Shown in pieces: positions 18,155 through 26,601 of a stretch of DNA of 33,456 bases. Location of the stretch: assembly GCA_016286575.1 (NCBI GenBank), contig JAEETB010000006.1, positions 1 through 33,456 of the forward strand, in the 5' to 3' direction. The position numbers and the translations under genes were made by a program. The notes below the pieces were generated by a model. The model saw only the letters and a list, made by a program, of their open reading frames with translations. It did no database searches and was not told where the DNA came from. The stretch comes from Prevotella sp. GTDB taxonomy: Bacteria > Bacteroidota > Bacteroidia > Bacteroidales > Bacteroidaceae. How positions within the stretch are numbered: position 1 is the first letter of the stretch; every line of letters starts with the position of its first letter.

Positions 18155-19583
18155 TTTTTAAAAGCAGATAAAATTTTTCGACAAGTGGCTTCTGAAATAA
18201 ATAATAAACAATCATAATTGACAGAAAATAAACAACAAAAATGATTGATTTTAAATAAAGAGGCAATAGAAAAGCCTGCATAGTTAAAATGAATGGCAAA
18301 GAAACAAATATAGTGATTATAAGAGATTTCAAAAAAGCATTAACATAATCCATCAACGAAATGCTCACAATAGGTTTTACTGTAATTGCCCAAAAAACGA
18401 ACAACGAAGCTACAGAAACAAGGAGTTGGCCGTATGCAACTACATATATATCAAAGCCACTTGCGGCTAAAATAACGCCTGTCGACATAATAATTCTAAT
18501 AATAGTCCATTTAAATCCAACATCAGTGCGTCCCATTGAAACCTGAAGAATAGATCCTTGACTACTTATTGCGCATTCAATTCCTACAAATGTAAAAATT
18601 CTTATAATAACTGCGACCTCTGAGAACGACTCGCTATATAAAAGACCGACTATATCATCTGCGAAAATAAAAATCCCCATGTAAAATGGTATTGACAAAG
18701 CACTAATAATACTTAGCAATTTTAGAAAATTTGTTTTAATTGAAACAATATTAGTCTGTATTTGAGCAAAAGCAGAAGAAGCTACGCTATTGACAAGCAT
18801 ATTTATCATCATATAAGGCCTCATCATTAAATCTTTTCCAAGGTTATATATTCCCAAATCATCCATCCCAAAAAATTTTCCAATTAGGAAAATATCAATT
18901 TTGGAAGATATAAAATCAAGGATCTGAGAACCAAATCGAAAAAAACCTATTTTTAAGAAATCTGAGATTTCTTGATAGTTAAAATGAAACAATATTTTGT
19001 GAATCTTTAGTCCCTCAATTGCATATACCCCTTGTGCTAATCCTATTTGAACTAATTGGCCTATAACTAAACTATATATACCCCATCCACAAATTGCGAG
19101 GAATACCGTTATGAAAAATCCCAGAAGTACTGTTATGATGTTTACCTTGGAAATATAGCTATATTCAAGGTTCTTTGTCTTTATTGTCTGAAACATTTTT
19201 CCAATACCATGGAATAAAATTTGTATTCCTAACAACGGTATTATGATTTTCAATAGAGGTTCATCATAGAAAGAAGAAATTAAAGGGGATAAAGCCCATA
19301 AAATACAGAACACTCCAATACTAAGCATAATATTCATCCAATATACAGATGAATATTGTTTTTCTGTAATATTTTGTTTGTGTATGATTGCTACTGTCAG
19401 CCCAATTTCTGAGAATATATCAGTAAATGCTATCACCATTGAAGCAATGGCAATAAGGCCGAAGTCAGATTTTTCAAGTAGTCTTGTTAACAATGCTAAT
19501 TTTAACACTTGAACAATCGTTAGAATAACAGTTGATACTGTTGTCCATTTGACACCTTTAACTGCTTTTTCCTTTAGGCTCAT
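18141..19583 (-). CDS. wzx: Polysaccharide repeat-unit flippase Wzx (WzxC-like, MOP superfamily)
   Basis: The 480-residue protein begins MSLKEKAVKGVKWTTVSTV, the usual opening of WzxC-type flippases, followed by LTRLLEKSDFGLIAIA and about twelve to fourteen hydrophobic segments. The central GIYNLGKDLMMRPYMMINMLVN region is also typical. It would move the lipid-linked repeat unit across the inner membrane. It lies ten bases after the aminotransferase gene's end and overlaps wzy, so flippase and polymerase are translationally coupled. Confidence 0.93.
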   Translation of the reverse strand: MSLKEKAVKGVKWTTVSTVILTIVQVLKLALLTRLLEKSDFGLIAIASMVIAFTDIFSEIGLTVAIIHKQNITEKQYSSVYWMNIMLSIGVFCILWALSPLISSFYDEPLLKIIIPLLGIQILFHGIGKMFQTIKTKNLEYSYISKVNIITVLLGFFITVFLAICGWGIYSLVIGQLVQIGLAQGVYAIEGLKIHKILFHFNYQEISDFLKIGFFRFGSQILDFISSKIDIFLIGKFFGMDDLGIYNLGKDLMMRPYMMINMLVNSVASSAFAQIQTNIVSIKTNFLKLLSIISALSIPFYMGIFIFADDIVGLLYSESFSEVAVIIRIFTFVGIECAISSQGSILQVSMGRTDVGFKWTIIRIIMSTGVILAASGFDIYVVAYGQLLVSVASLFVFWAITVKPIVSISLMDYVNAFLKSLIITIFVSLPFILTMQAFLLPLYLKSIIFVVYFLSIMIVYYLFQKPLVEKFYLLLKNGNK

Positions 19584-19592
19584 AAATAACTA

Positions 19593-20525
19593 TTATATAA
19601 TTGGTGTTAACCAATCCTGATACTTTTCCAACTTCCCCTGAACACACTCCAAATACTTCAGGTGAATCTTCTTTGTCCATACACCCTGCTCGCCAGTACC
19701 AATAGCATAGCGGTCAACGGTATAGATAGGAGTAACTTCCATAGCAGAGCCGCAAAGGAAAGCCTCGTCTGCCATATAAACCTCAGTTCGATCAATAGTG
19801 CGCTCAACGAAGCTCATACCCAGTTCCTCAGTGGCCAGTTTAATAACCGTATCACGGGTGATACTCTCCAAAACACTATCAGTCAAGCGAGGAGTAATCA
19901 GGGTATCCCCCTTCACCATAAAGAAGCAGCTGCCAGGGCCTTCTGCTATCTTGCCTACTTCATTTAGGAAAATGCATGTATCAAAGCCATTGCGCAAAGC
20001 CTCACGCTGGCCAACACGACTGTTGATATAGTTAGCACCACACTTAATGCGAGGGCTCAGGTTCTCATCACTAATCCTACGCCATGAGGTTATGCAGCAG
20101 TTCAAGCCTTTCTTGTTGTATTCAGCAGCAGTACGTCCACGAGGGATGGGTGCCACAAACATCTCAACTGGACCTTCACTACCCCAAGATCCAAATCCAT
20201 CCACAAACAATGTCTGGCGAACACTTAGATTCTCATCATATTCATTAGCCTTTACGGTATCCACCAAAGCCTTCTTGTAATCTTCTTTTGTGAACTTGCT
20301 ATCCAGCTGAATCAACTTTGCAGAGCGAATCAAGCGGTCATAGTGGTCAGACAAACGGAAAGCATAGAGCTGCTTCTGCTCATCATTCCAATAACAAGGA
20401 ATGCCCTCAAAAACATTCAAACCAAACTGTGAAGTAGGTGAAAGTACGTTCACCATTGCCTCATTCACATTCATAATCTGACCTTTGAACCAGATCAGTC
20501 TGTTTGCCACATCAGTTTTTGCCAT
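19593..20525 (-). CDS. Class IV PLP aminotransferase (IlvE/D-amino-acid transaminase-like)
   Basis: The 310-residue protein has the fold-type IV layout: NVFEGIPCYW (37-46), HYDRLIRSAKLI (61-72), the Schiff-base Lys K161 in RIKCGANYINSR, E195 in KIAEGPGSCFF and the TDSVLESITRDTVI phosphate-binding region (215-228). This family contains branched-chain and D-amino-acid aminotransferases, and the sequence alone does not decide the stereochemistry. A housekeeping ilvE would not be expected between a decarboxylase and Wzx. With the decarboxylase (18 bases upstream) and the aldolase it forms a compact cassette, probably making an amino-containing building block or substituent for the polysaccharide. 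Its composition is less AT-rich than the flanking Wzx gene. Confidence 0.88.
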   Translation of the reverse strand: MAKTDVANRLIWFKGQIMNVNEAMVNVLSPTSQFGLNVFEGIPCYWNDEQKQLYAFRLSDHYDRLIRSAKLIQLDSKFTKEDYKKALVDTVKANEYDENLSVRQTLFVDGFGSWGSEGPVEMFVAPIPRGRTAAEYNKKGLNCCITSWRRISDENLSPRIKCGANYINSRVGQREALRNGFDTCIFLNEVGKIAEGPGSCFFMVKGDTLITPRLTDSVLESITRDTVIKLATEELGMSFVERTIDRTEVYMADEAFLCGSAMEVTPIYTVDRYAIGTGEQGVWTKKIHLKYLECVQGKLEKYQDWLTPII

Positions 20526-20543
20526 ATCTTTAGTTTCTTAAAT

Positions 20544-21755
20544 TCAAAAGTTAAAAGTGCGGAACAAGTCATCAAAGGTCTCTCCTCTCTTAATCAGCTC
20601 TGTCCTTCCTTCACTGATATCCACCATCGGGAAGTTTGGCAGAATGAATGGCGGTTTCATCACCAGAGAGTAAGAGCCACAGTTACTGATCACAATGACA
20701 TCTTCGTGAGCCAGCTTGCCGGTATAATTGTGATAGAGCACATCACCCTCAATACAGGTGAATCCTACCATATCAAGGTCTTTATACTCCTTCTGCTCTC
20801 CGCCCATAGAAAACACCTCCATCGGTGGATTGATGCCGCTCATGCTGATATTCTTCTGGCTTCCCATCACGCTGGCAATCCATTTTCCGCGAACAATCTT
20901 AATAGTCTTAACCGTTCCAACGAACTTCATGCAATCGCCAACAACAGCACTACCGGGTTCAATAATTAATTCCGGTTTTACATCCTTGTCTGCAAAGTAG
21001 TCTGCGAACACTCTTGCAGCCGCCTCAGCGTAAGCCGTATAGTCAGGAATTACAGAGCTGAACTGGGCTTTCAGCGAGTCTGCCATCTTACCAAACAGGC
21101 CACCACCAATATCAATACGTTCAGGAATGATCCCCAGACGGTCAATCAATTCAATCATACCCTTTGCTCTGGCTGGCCAGTATTCAATCTGACGCTTGGC
21201 AAAGTGGCACTGAAAGTTGATAAAATGCACATTCTTTGTTTGGGTTGCGAACTCAACAGCCTCTTTGAAGTCCTCGCTATCAATATCAAAACCAAATCGA
21301 GAAACCACCCCATCATTCACTTCATAGTTGCAACGGATACCCACGGTAATCCTCTTATCTGCATGACGCTCGTGGATGCCTTTAATCATAGCCAACTCTT
21401 CACGGCTATCAATGTTGATGCAGCCACCCTCCAGCAGGAACTCCTCAACAATTGTGGGGTTCTTGATGGGACCGTTCCAGATAATGCGCTCAGGCTTGCA
21501 ACCCACACGACGGGCAATCTCCAGTTCCATCTCGCTTACCACCTCAGCATAACCACCCATTTCATTCACAAGGCGGCAAAACTTAGGGGTATAGTTGGTC
21601 TTGTAAGAGTAAGCAATGTTGAAGTTGGGATATATTGCGCCAAAGGCGGCTTTCAGCTCCTGAAAGTTCTTCTTAAACTGTGCGGAGTCCAGCAGATAAA
21701 AAGCATCACCATACTCCTTACGCAAATTACCAAGTATGTTCTTATTAATTTCCAT
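20544..21755 (-). CDS. Fold-type III PLP-dependent decarboxylase (LysA-like)
   Basis: The 403-residue protein resembles diaminopimelate decarboxylase and its relatives: PLP Lys K52 in IAYSYKTNYTP, H184 in FQCHFAKRQ, the GGG phosphate loop in RIDIGGGLFG (213-222), IEPGSAVVGD (265-274), and C334 and D338 in TCIEGDVL, where the family carries catalytic residues from the second subunit. DAP decarboxylase acts on a D-configured centre. Here the substrate is unlikely to be ordinary DAP, because the gene sits in a polysaccharide cassette with an aminotransferase and an aldolase. LysA-like enzymes are also known from exosortase-linked exopolysaccharide loci. The start at 21755 lies within the last codons of the aldolase gene, indicating translational coupling. 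Confidence 0.9.
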   Translation of the reverse strand: MEINKNILGNLRKEYGDAFYLLDSAQFKKNFQELKAAFGAIYPNFNIAYSYKTNYTPKFCRLVNEMGGYAEVVSEMELEIARRVGCKPERIIWNGPIKNPTIVEEFLLEGGCINIDSREELAMIKGIHERHADKRITVGIRCNYEVNDGVVSRFGFDIDSEDFKEAVEFATQTKNVHFINFQCHFAKRQIEYWPARAKGMIELIDRLGIIPERIDIGGGLFGKMADSLKAQFSSVIPDYTAYAEAAARVFADYFADKDVKPELIIEPGSAVVGDCMKFVGTVKTIKIVRGKWIASVMGSQKNISMSGINPPMEVFSMGGEQKEYKDLDMVGFTCIEGDVLYHNYTGKLAHEDVIVISNCGSYSLVMKPPFILPNFPMVDISEGRTELIKRGETFDDLFRTFNF

Positions 21756-22584
21756 TTCGTTTTGCCTTAATAATTGACACCACCTTATCCACGCCCTTCT
21801 TTACTTCTACAATATTTTCATCAAAATATGATTTCGGGAGCAGCGGGAGTAGACTTTCATAGAGCCTAATCTGATTCACTCCCAATTGAAATTCATATTT
21901 CCACTTATCGTAGTCGACATATTGATTATCGCAGAAACTACGAGAAAGAATTGCCCTGGTTGACCCCAAACGATAGTGTTCAGCTATAATTCTCTCTGCA
22001 GGGAGCAGGCCTTCTCCTATTTTTGCAATACCTCCAAATCCATATGGTATACTATGTGCCTTAAACTTATTGCATAAACTTTCTACAAATCCATTTGACA
22101 ATAATTCAAACATAAAAGTCAACCCATAAGAAAGATGCATATCATTCAATCCTATATGGGCTTCATCAAAACCACCCATAGACAAAATCTCATCTGCTAT
22201 AGTTCCAGCCTCTTTCGTCTCAAATAATAGAGTCGTTTTAACTCTTCCATTTATTATCCCAAGAAACACCTTTACTTCATCAATAGTCTTAAACATTGGG
22301 AGCATCAACATATCTGCCCCTCTGTCTATCGCCTCGTTTATCTCAGTTTCTGACTTTGGATTAATTGGATTTACTCTCACAAGCAGCTCGGACTTGTCAA
22401 GAACTGGTCTTAATACAGAGATATCAGTAAGGGCGTGTTTCGATTTGACCGTGTTCATCCCTTTTTGACGTTCCTCTTTTCCTAAAGTTTCAAGATCAAC
22501 CCAAACTCTTCTTACTCCGTTTTCTTGTGCTACTGATGCCACTTTGGGATCATTAGTTATAAACATAAAATCAAGAAATGACAT
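21745..22584 (-). CDS. HpcH/HpaI-type aldolase / citrate lyase beta-like protein
   Basis: The 279-residue TIM-barrel protein keeps the family metal and substrate residues: DLE at 30-32, R70 in LLVRVNP, E122 in TLLFETKEA and D148 in HIGLNDMHLSYGL. The C-terminal part (GSTRAILSRSFCD, then WKYEF) matches the group that cleaves or forms C-C bonds with pyruvate, oxaloacetate or an acyl-CoA. The reverse aldol reaction with pyruvate would yield a 2-keto-4-hydroxy acid, a natural substrate for the downstream aminotransferase; that link is inference. The gene overlaps the decarboxylase by 11 bases. Its N-terminus starts directly at MSFLDFMFITNDPKVA. Confidence 0.87.
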   Translation of the reverse strand: MSFLDFMFITNDPKVASVAQENGVRRVWVDLETLGKEERQKGMNTVKSKHALTDISVLRPVLDKSELLVRVNPINPKSETEINEAIDRGADMLMLPMFKTIDEVKVFLGIINGRVKTTLLFETKEAGTIADEILSMGGFDEAHIGLNDMHLSYGLTFMFELLSNGFVESLCNKFKAHSIPYGFGGIAKIGEGLLPAERIIAEHYRLGSTRAILSRSFCDNQYVDYDKWKYEFQLGVNQIRLYESLLPLLPKSYFDENIVEVKKGVDKVVSIIKAKRNGN

Positions 22585-22614
22585 ATATACCTAAATTTAT
22601 AAAAAACAAATAAA

Positions 22615-23760
22615 CTACTTGTATAAATCAATCCACTTGTTTCTCAATGAAGACCACGAAGAAATTGATTCAATTATTGATTTATTATTTTTACACAACA
22701 ACTTTTGATGATCAATATCATTTACAACATTTGCTAGTAATGCCTCTAATTCAGAAAAATTTGAAAAACTAAAATAATAAACATTATTCTTATTTAGTGC
22801 GCTGTACTCTAACCAATTGCCATTTATAACAATAGAACCTGCATACAGAGCTTCCAGCATCGTGTTTGATAAAGCGTCAGTTGTTTGAGAATGGATAAAA
22901 ATATCTGTCAATAATCGAAATTTAGAAATCCTATTTTCATCAAGAAAAGATTCTATTAAGTAATACTCAATATCTAAATTATCTAATTGGGTCTTAAGTT
23001 CTATTTTATCTTCTTGACATATAAATAAAATCGGGAAAATAAGTTGAATTTTGTCTCGAATGACATTAGGCAAATTAAGTAGAGCGTGTACAACTTCTTT
23101 TTGCTGCATTTGCTTTCTGCCATTATATCCAATTGTTACTACTATTTTATTCGGATTAAAGCCAAATTCTTTCCTAAGTAACTTAATACTATCTTGTCTG
23201 TATTTATCTATGGTATAATATAGCATGTCGCCATAGTCAAGAACTATGCTTTTTAATGATATTTTACAAAAAGGATAGGGTAATTTCTTATAATACTCCT
23301 TCATATCTTCAGTTACTAAGGTTATGTTTGAAGCACTGATAAGCAAAGGAAGTGTTTGAATCTTGTAAAACAGTCCAGTTCTATACAAATCTGATCCCCA
23401 GTACGTTAAGATGATTTTATGAAATCGCGATAAGAAAAAAAGAAGAGAAAGGCCTAATGCGTTTGATACGTAATGGATATGTAGAATATCAACTTTTCCA
23501 ATCTGTTTTATAATTTGAAATAATTTGAATCGATATCTAATCTTTCCCATTTTCCTTTCAAACATCCTAGGATCTGGGCCTGATACCAAATGTATATTAT
23601 TCTCCTTATATGAAGTCAAGAAACTCTCAGGTATGGTATTAAAATCGCCTGAGGTATTTATAGCAATGACTTCAAAGTCAATATAAGGTATAATATTTTT
23701 GGTATAATTATACATATGAAAATTTGAAAAACTTCCTATCAGTAGTAACTTTTTTTTCAT
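22615..23760 (-). CDS. Glycosyltransferase family 4
   Basis: The 381-residue protein has the GT-B plan: a first domain with MKKKLLLIGSFSNFHMYNYT, DILHIHYVSNALG (91-103) and LTYWGSDLYRTG (118-129), and a second domain with TIGYNGRKQMQQKEVVHAL and DIFIHSQTTDALSNTMLEALYAGSIVI, the donor-site region with an acidic residue in LEAL. It probably adds a sugar to the lipid-linked repeat unit. Composition is very AT-rich. The likely insertion at 23771-23959 begins directly upstream of its start codon and may have replaced its native 5' region. Confidence 0.88.
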   Translation of the reverse strand: MKKKLLLIGSFSNFHMYNYTKNIIPYIDFEVIAINTSGDFNTIPESFLTSYKENNIHLVSGPDPRMFERKMGKIRYRFKLFQIIKQIGKVDILHIHYVSNALGLSLLFFLSRFHKIILTYWGSDLYRTGLFYKIQTLPLLISASNITLVTEDMKEYYKKLPYPFCKISLKSIVLDYGDMLYYTIDKYRQDSIKLLRKEFGFNPNKIVVTIGYNGRKQMQQKEVVHALLNLPNVIRDKIQLIFPILFICQEDKIELKTQLDNLDIEYYLIESFLDENRISKFRLLTDIFIHSQTTDALSNTMLEALYAGSIVINGNWLEYSALNKNNVYYFSFSNFSELEALLANVVNDIDHQKLLCKNNKSIIESISSWSSLRNKWIDLYK

Positions 23761-23770
23761 AATAGAAAAA
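23760..23770. repeat. Direct repeat TAATAGAAAAA, left copy
   Basis: Eleven bases identical to 23960-23970, flanking the MITE-like insertion. The first base is shared with the start codon of the glycosyltransferase gene. Confidence 0.65.
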
Positions 23771-23959
23771 TATTACTGATGCGATAAATTCTGATTTAAT
23801 TCAAAATTGCTAAAATCCATGCGTATTTTTGGGCAAAACGAGATTGGAAGCTCAAATCTCTGAGTGAGGCCATTTCAAATCAAAAAATGTCCAAATCTAC
23901 CATAATGCCCATATACAAAGCGTTTGACAAACTTGATTTCATTATTATCGCATCAGTAG
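23771..23959. mobile_element. MITE-like insertion with inverted ends and 11-bp direct repeats
   Basis: The 189-base stretch is bounded by TACTGATGCGATAA (from 23773) and its inverse TTATCGCATCAGTA (ending 23958). Directly outside, TAATAGAAAAA occurs at both 23760-23770 and 23960-23970. Inverted ends plus an 11-base duplication are the marks of a small non-autonomous transposon; duplications of 10-12 bases occur in the IS4/IS231 group, but the parent is not identifiable here. A short open stretch inside (WAKRDWKLKSLSEAISNQKM) could be a transposase relic, but I do not recognise it. Confidence 0.65.
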
Positions 23960-23970
23960 TAATAGAAAAA
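23960..23970. repeat. Direct repeat TAATAGAAAAA, right copy
   Basis: Partner of 23760-23770 on the other side of the MITE-like insertion. Confidence 0.65.
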
Positions 23971-24053
23971 CAATTGTTACAAATAATGTAAACTAGTAAA
24001 GAGACTCACACTCAACAATATGTGACAACTCCTTACTAGCTATTACTTTCTTT

Positions 24054-25277
24054 TTATATATGGTAGGATTCTTTGAATGGGCAGATGTTGTGGCAATCAA
24101 GGATTACCTTACCCTTCAGCTTGTCCCAATTCTGCTTGATGTGGTCGTGTTTCACCATAATGACCACCATATCTACCTCATCGAGGAACTGATCAAAGTC
24201 GAGAATCTGGTTCTTCACAATCTCCTTCTGAGTGAAGAAAGGATCAAAGGTCTTCAGCGGACGAGCCAAATGACGCTCCTGGATGTCGAGCATCTGGAGT
24301 GTCGGACTCTCACGAATGTCATCCACGTTCTCCTTATAGGTCAAGCCATAGAGACCCACCTTGCGGTTATCAGTAATGCCGTGCTCTTCCATAATCTCAT
24401 GGATACGCTCCAGCACAAAGACGGGCTGGTAGTCGTTGGTCTTCATAGACTCGTCAATCACCTTAGCTAGCTGGGGATAGTCACCCACCAAGAACCAAGG
24501 GTCAACAGAGATGCAGTGGCCACCTACGCCAGGGCCGGGCTGCAAGATGTTCACACGAGGGTGCATGTTACAGATCTTGATAATCTCGTACACGTCCATA
24601 TTGTCGTGACGGCAGATGCGGCTAAGCTCGTTAGCGAAAGCAATGTTCACAGCACGATAGGTATTCTCCACAACCTTGGTCATTTCTGCGGTACGGATGT
24701 CGGTCACCACAATCTCACCCTGGCAGAATGAAGCATAGTAGCTCTTCACCTTCTCGCCAATCTCCTTGCTATCAGCACCAATGGTGCGGTTGTTATGAAG
24801 CAGTTCATAAACCATGTTGCCGGGGATAATGCGCTCAGGAGCATGAACCAGATTGATATCCTCACCAATCTTAAAGCCGTTCTCCTCAATCACAGGGCGC
24901 ACGAACTTGTCAATGGTGCCAGGGCTGACGGTAGATTCTACGACTACGGTTGCACCCTTGGGGCACACCTTCATTACTTCCTTAACGGCTGCTACTACAT
25001 AGCAGGCATCCACCTTCTTAGAGAACTTGTCGTAAGGAGTAGGAACAGAGACAATGTACATGTCTGTCTTCTGGTACTCGGTGGTGAACTTGATACCTGC
25101 CTTTACAGCAGCCTGGAAGAGTTCGTCAAGACCGTCTTCCTTAAAAGTAGTCTTACCAGCGTTGAGTGTTGCCACCAACTCTTTGTTGTAGTCCGTACCA
25201 ATGACCTCCACACCGTGAGAAGCCATCATCAATGCTGTGGGCAGTCCAATGTAGCCCAGTCCAATTACGTTAATCAT
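24054..25277 (-). CDS. wecC: UDP-N-acetyl-D-mannosaminuronate dehydrogenase (WecC/EpsD-type)
   Basis: The 407-residue enzyme oxidises UDP-ManNAc to UDP-ManNAcA in two NAD-dependent steps. It has the N-terminal Rossmann motif GLGYIG (6-11), SVPTPYDK (77-84), VVESTVSPGT (112-121), the conserved MTKVVENTYRAVNIAFANEL helix, and the catalytic cysteine C255 in GPGVGGHCISVDPWFL. The C-terminal domain ends with LYGLTYKENVDDIRESPTLQML. It directly follows wecB, giving the complete UDP-GlcNAc to UDP-ManNAcA pathway. Its start at the glycine-rich loop gives the normal family N-terminus. Composition is less AT-rich than the glycosyltransferase core. Confidence 0.95.
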   Translation of the reverse strand: MINVIGLGYIGLPTALMMASHGVEVIGTDYNKELVATLNAGKTTFKEDGLDELFQAAVKAGIKFTTEYQKTDMYIVSVPTPYDKFSKKVDACYVVAAVKEVMKVCPKGATVVVESTVSPGTIDKFVRPVIEENGFKIGEDINLVHAPERIIPGNMVYELLHNNRTIGADSKEIGEKVKSYYASFCQGEIVVTDIRTAEMTKVVENTYRAVNIAFANELSRICRHDNMDVYEIIKICNMHPRVNILQPGPGVGGHCISVDPWFLVGDYPQLAKVIDESMKTNDYQPVFVLERIHEIMEEHGITDNRKVGLYGLTYKENVDDIRESPTLQMLDIQERHLARPLKTFDPFFTQKEIVKNQILDFDQFLDEVDMVVIMVKHDHIKQNWDKLKGKVILDCHNICPFKESYHI

Positions 25278-25336
25278 ATTATTGAAAATTAATAAATTAA
25301 AATCTTGAAAATGTTGATTTGTTAAACTGTTAACCG

Positions 25337-26509
25337 TTAAACTTCGTATCTATCAACGGCTTCGCCATTGAGTGCTAGAACAATGCGGCTGCAGGCCTTG
25401 CCGTCGCCGTAGGGGTTCACGGCCTTGCTCATGCGCTCGTAGGCCGATGCATCATCCAGCAGGGTCGATACCTCAGAGACTATCAAATCATGATTAGTTC
25501 CTACCAGATGCACCGTGCCGCTCTTCAGTGCCTCAGGACGTTCCGTTGTGTCACGCATCACCAGCACCGGCTTGCCCAGGCCAGGAGCCTCTTCCTGAAT
25601 ACCGCCAGAGTCTGTCAAGACAACGGTCGATTTCTCCATCAGATACACAAACTCTAAGTACTGCAGCGGCTCAATGAAGAAGAAGTTCGGGCGGGTCAAA
25701 TCCTCACCAAACACCTCGTGAATGGGCTTGCGTACATTGGGGTTCAAGTGCATGGGATATACAAAGTCCACATCAGGATACTTCTCCGAGAGATCCTTCA
25801 TGGCAGTCACCATGCTGATGAAGCCCTCACCAAAGTTCTCACGACGGTGACCGGTAATCAGCACCAACTTCTTACCACCATTCAAACGGGTCACATCATA
25901 TCCTGCATTCTTCAACACATTGTTTTGCTCATCAGCCAATGCCTTGTCGCTCTTCAGCTTGTCCACCACCATGTGCAGCGCATCAATAACAGTATTGCCC
26001 GTCACAAAGATCTGTCCGTGCGCCTTCTCTTCCTGCAGGTTCTTCTCGCTGAGCGGAGTGGGCGCGAAGTCATACGTGGCAATACGCCCCGTAATCTGGC
26101 GGTTCATCTCCTCAGGCCAGGGGCTGTAGATATTGTGCGTACGCAGACCGGCCTCCACGTGCCCCACGGGAATCTGCTGATAGAACGCAGCCAGGGCCGC
26201 AGCCGTTGAAGTGGTTGTATCGCCGTGTACCAGTACAACGTCTGGTTTGCACTCCTTGAACACGTCGCGCATACCCGTCAGCACGCGCGCCGTCACGTCA
26301 TACAGATCCTGCCCCTGCTTCATGATGTTCAGGTCGTAGTTCGGCTTCACATCAAAGATGGTCAGTACCTGGTCCAGCATTTCGCGGTGCTGTCCCGTCG
26401 CGCAAACAATCGTTTCAAACTCCTGTGGATGCTTCTGGAACTCCTTCACCAGCGGGCACATCTTGATGGCCTCCGGGCGGGTTCCGAACACTAACATTAC
26501 TTTCTTCAT
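25337..26509 (-). CDS. wecB: UDP-N-acetylglucosamine 2-epimerase (non-hydrolysing)
   Basis: The enzyme interconverts UDP-GlcNAc and UDP-ManNAc. Family motifs are MLVFGTRPEAIKM at the N-terminus, VHGDTTTSTAAALAAF, GHVEAGLRT, ITGHRRENFGEG and TDSGGIQEEAPGLGKPVLVMRDTTERPEA. A longer frame starts at 26575, but its extra 22 residues are not family-like. The ATG at 26509 gives MKKVMLVFGTRPEAIKM and 390 residues, the normal form. It is the partner of wecC immediately downstream. Confidence 0.95.
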   Translation of the reverse strand: MKKVMLVFGTRPEAIKMCPLVKEFQKHPQEFETIVCATGQHREMLDQVLTIFDVKPNYDLNIMKQGQDLYDVTARVLTGMRDVFKECKPDVVLVHGDTTTSTAAALAAFYQQIPVGHVEAGLRTHNIYSPWPEEMNRQITGRIATYDFAPTPLSEKNLQEEKAHGQIFVTGNTVIDALHMVVDKLKSDKALADEQNNVLKNAGYDVTRLNGGKKLVLITGHRRENFGEGFISMVTAMKDLSEKYPDVDFVYPMHLNPNVRKPIHEVFGEDLTRPNFFFIEPLQYLEFVYLMEKSTVVLTDSGGIQEEAPGLGKPVLVMRDTTERPEALKSGTVHLVGTNHDLIVSEVSTLLDDASAYERMSKAVNPYGDGKACSRIVLALNGEAVDRYEV

Positions 26510-26537
26510 TGCTGTATAAATTATATTGTTAATTGCT

Positions 26538-26587
26538 CTGACTGGCAGTATCGGACTGCATCGCTGTGCGACCACCTGTGCAGTCAG
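26538..26587. other. Stem-loop candidates between nagB and wecB
   Basis: Two alternative short stems share one right arm: CTGACTG (26538-26544) with CAGTCAG (26581-26587), and GACTGCA (26554-26560) with TGCAGTC (26579-26585). No T-run follows, so an ordinary terminator is not supported. This could be chance or a processing or attenuation site. Confidence 0.25.
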
Positions 26588-26601
26588 AATCCATATACTT
26601 T

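Noticed and set aside
21204..21770. Plus-strand open frame of 188 codons inside the decarboxylase gene
   Set aside because: Antisense shadow of a gene with all PLP motifs in place; no family resemblance.
23771..23959. CRISPR or tandem-repeat unit in the gap upstream of the glycosyltransferase
   Set aside because: There is only one inverted pair and one direct pair, no repeated spacers.
24795..25292. Plus-strand open frame of 165 codons inside wecC
   Set aside because: Antisense shadow of a well-conserved dehydrogenase.
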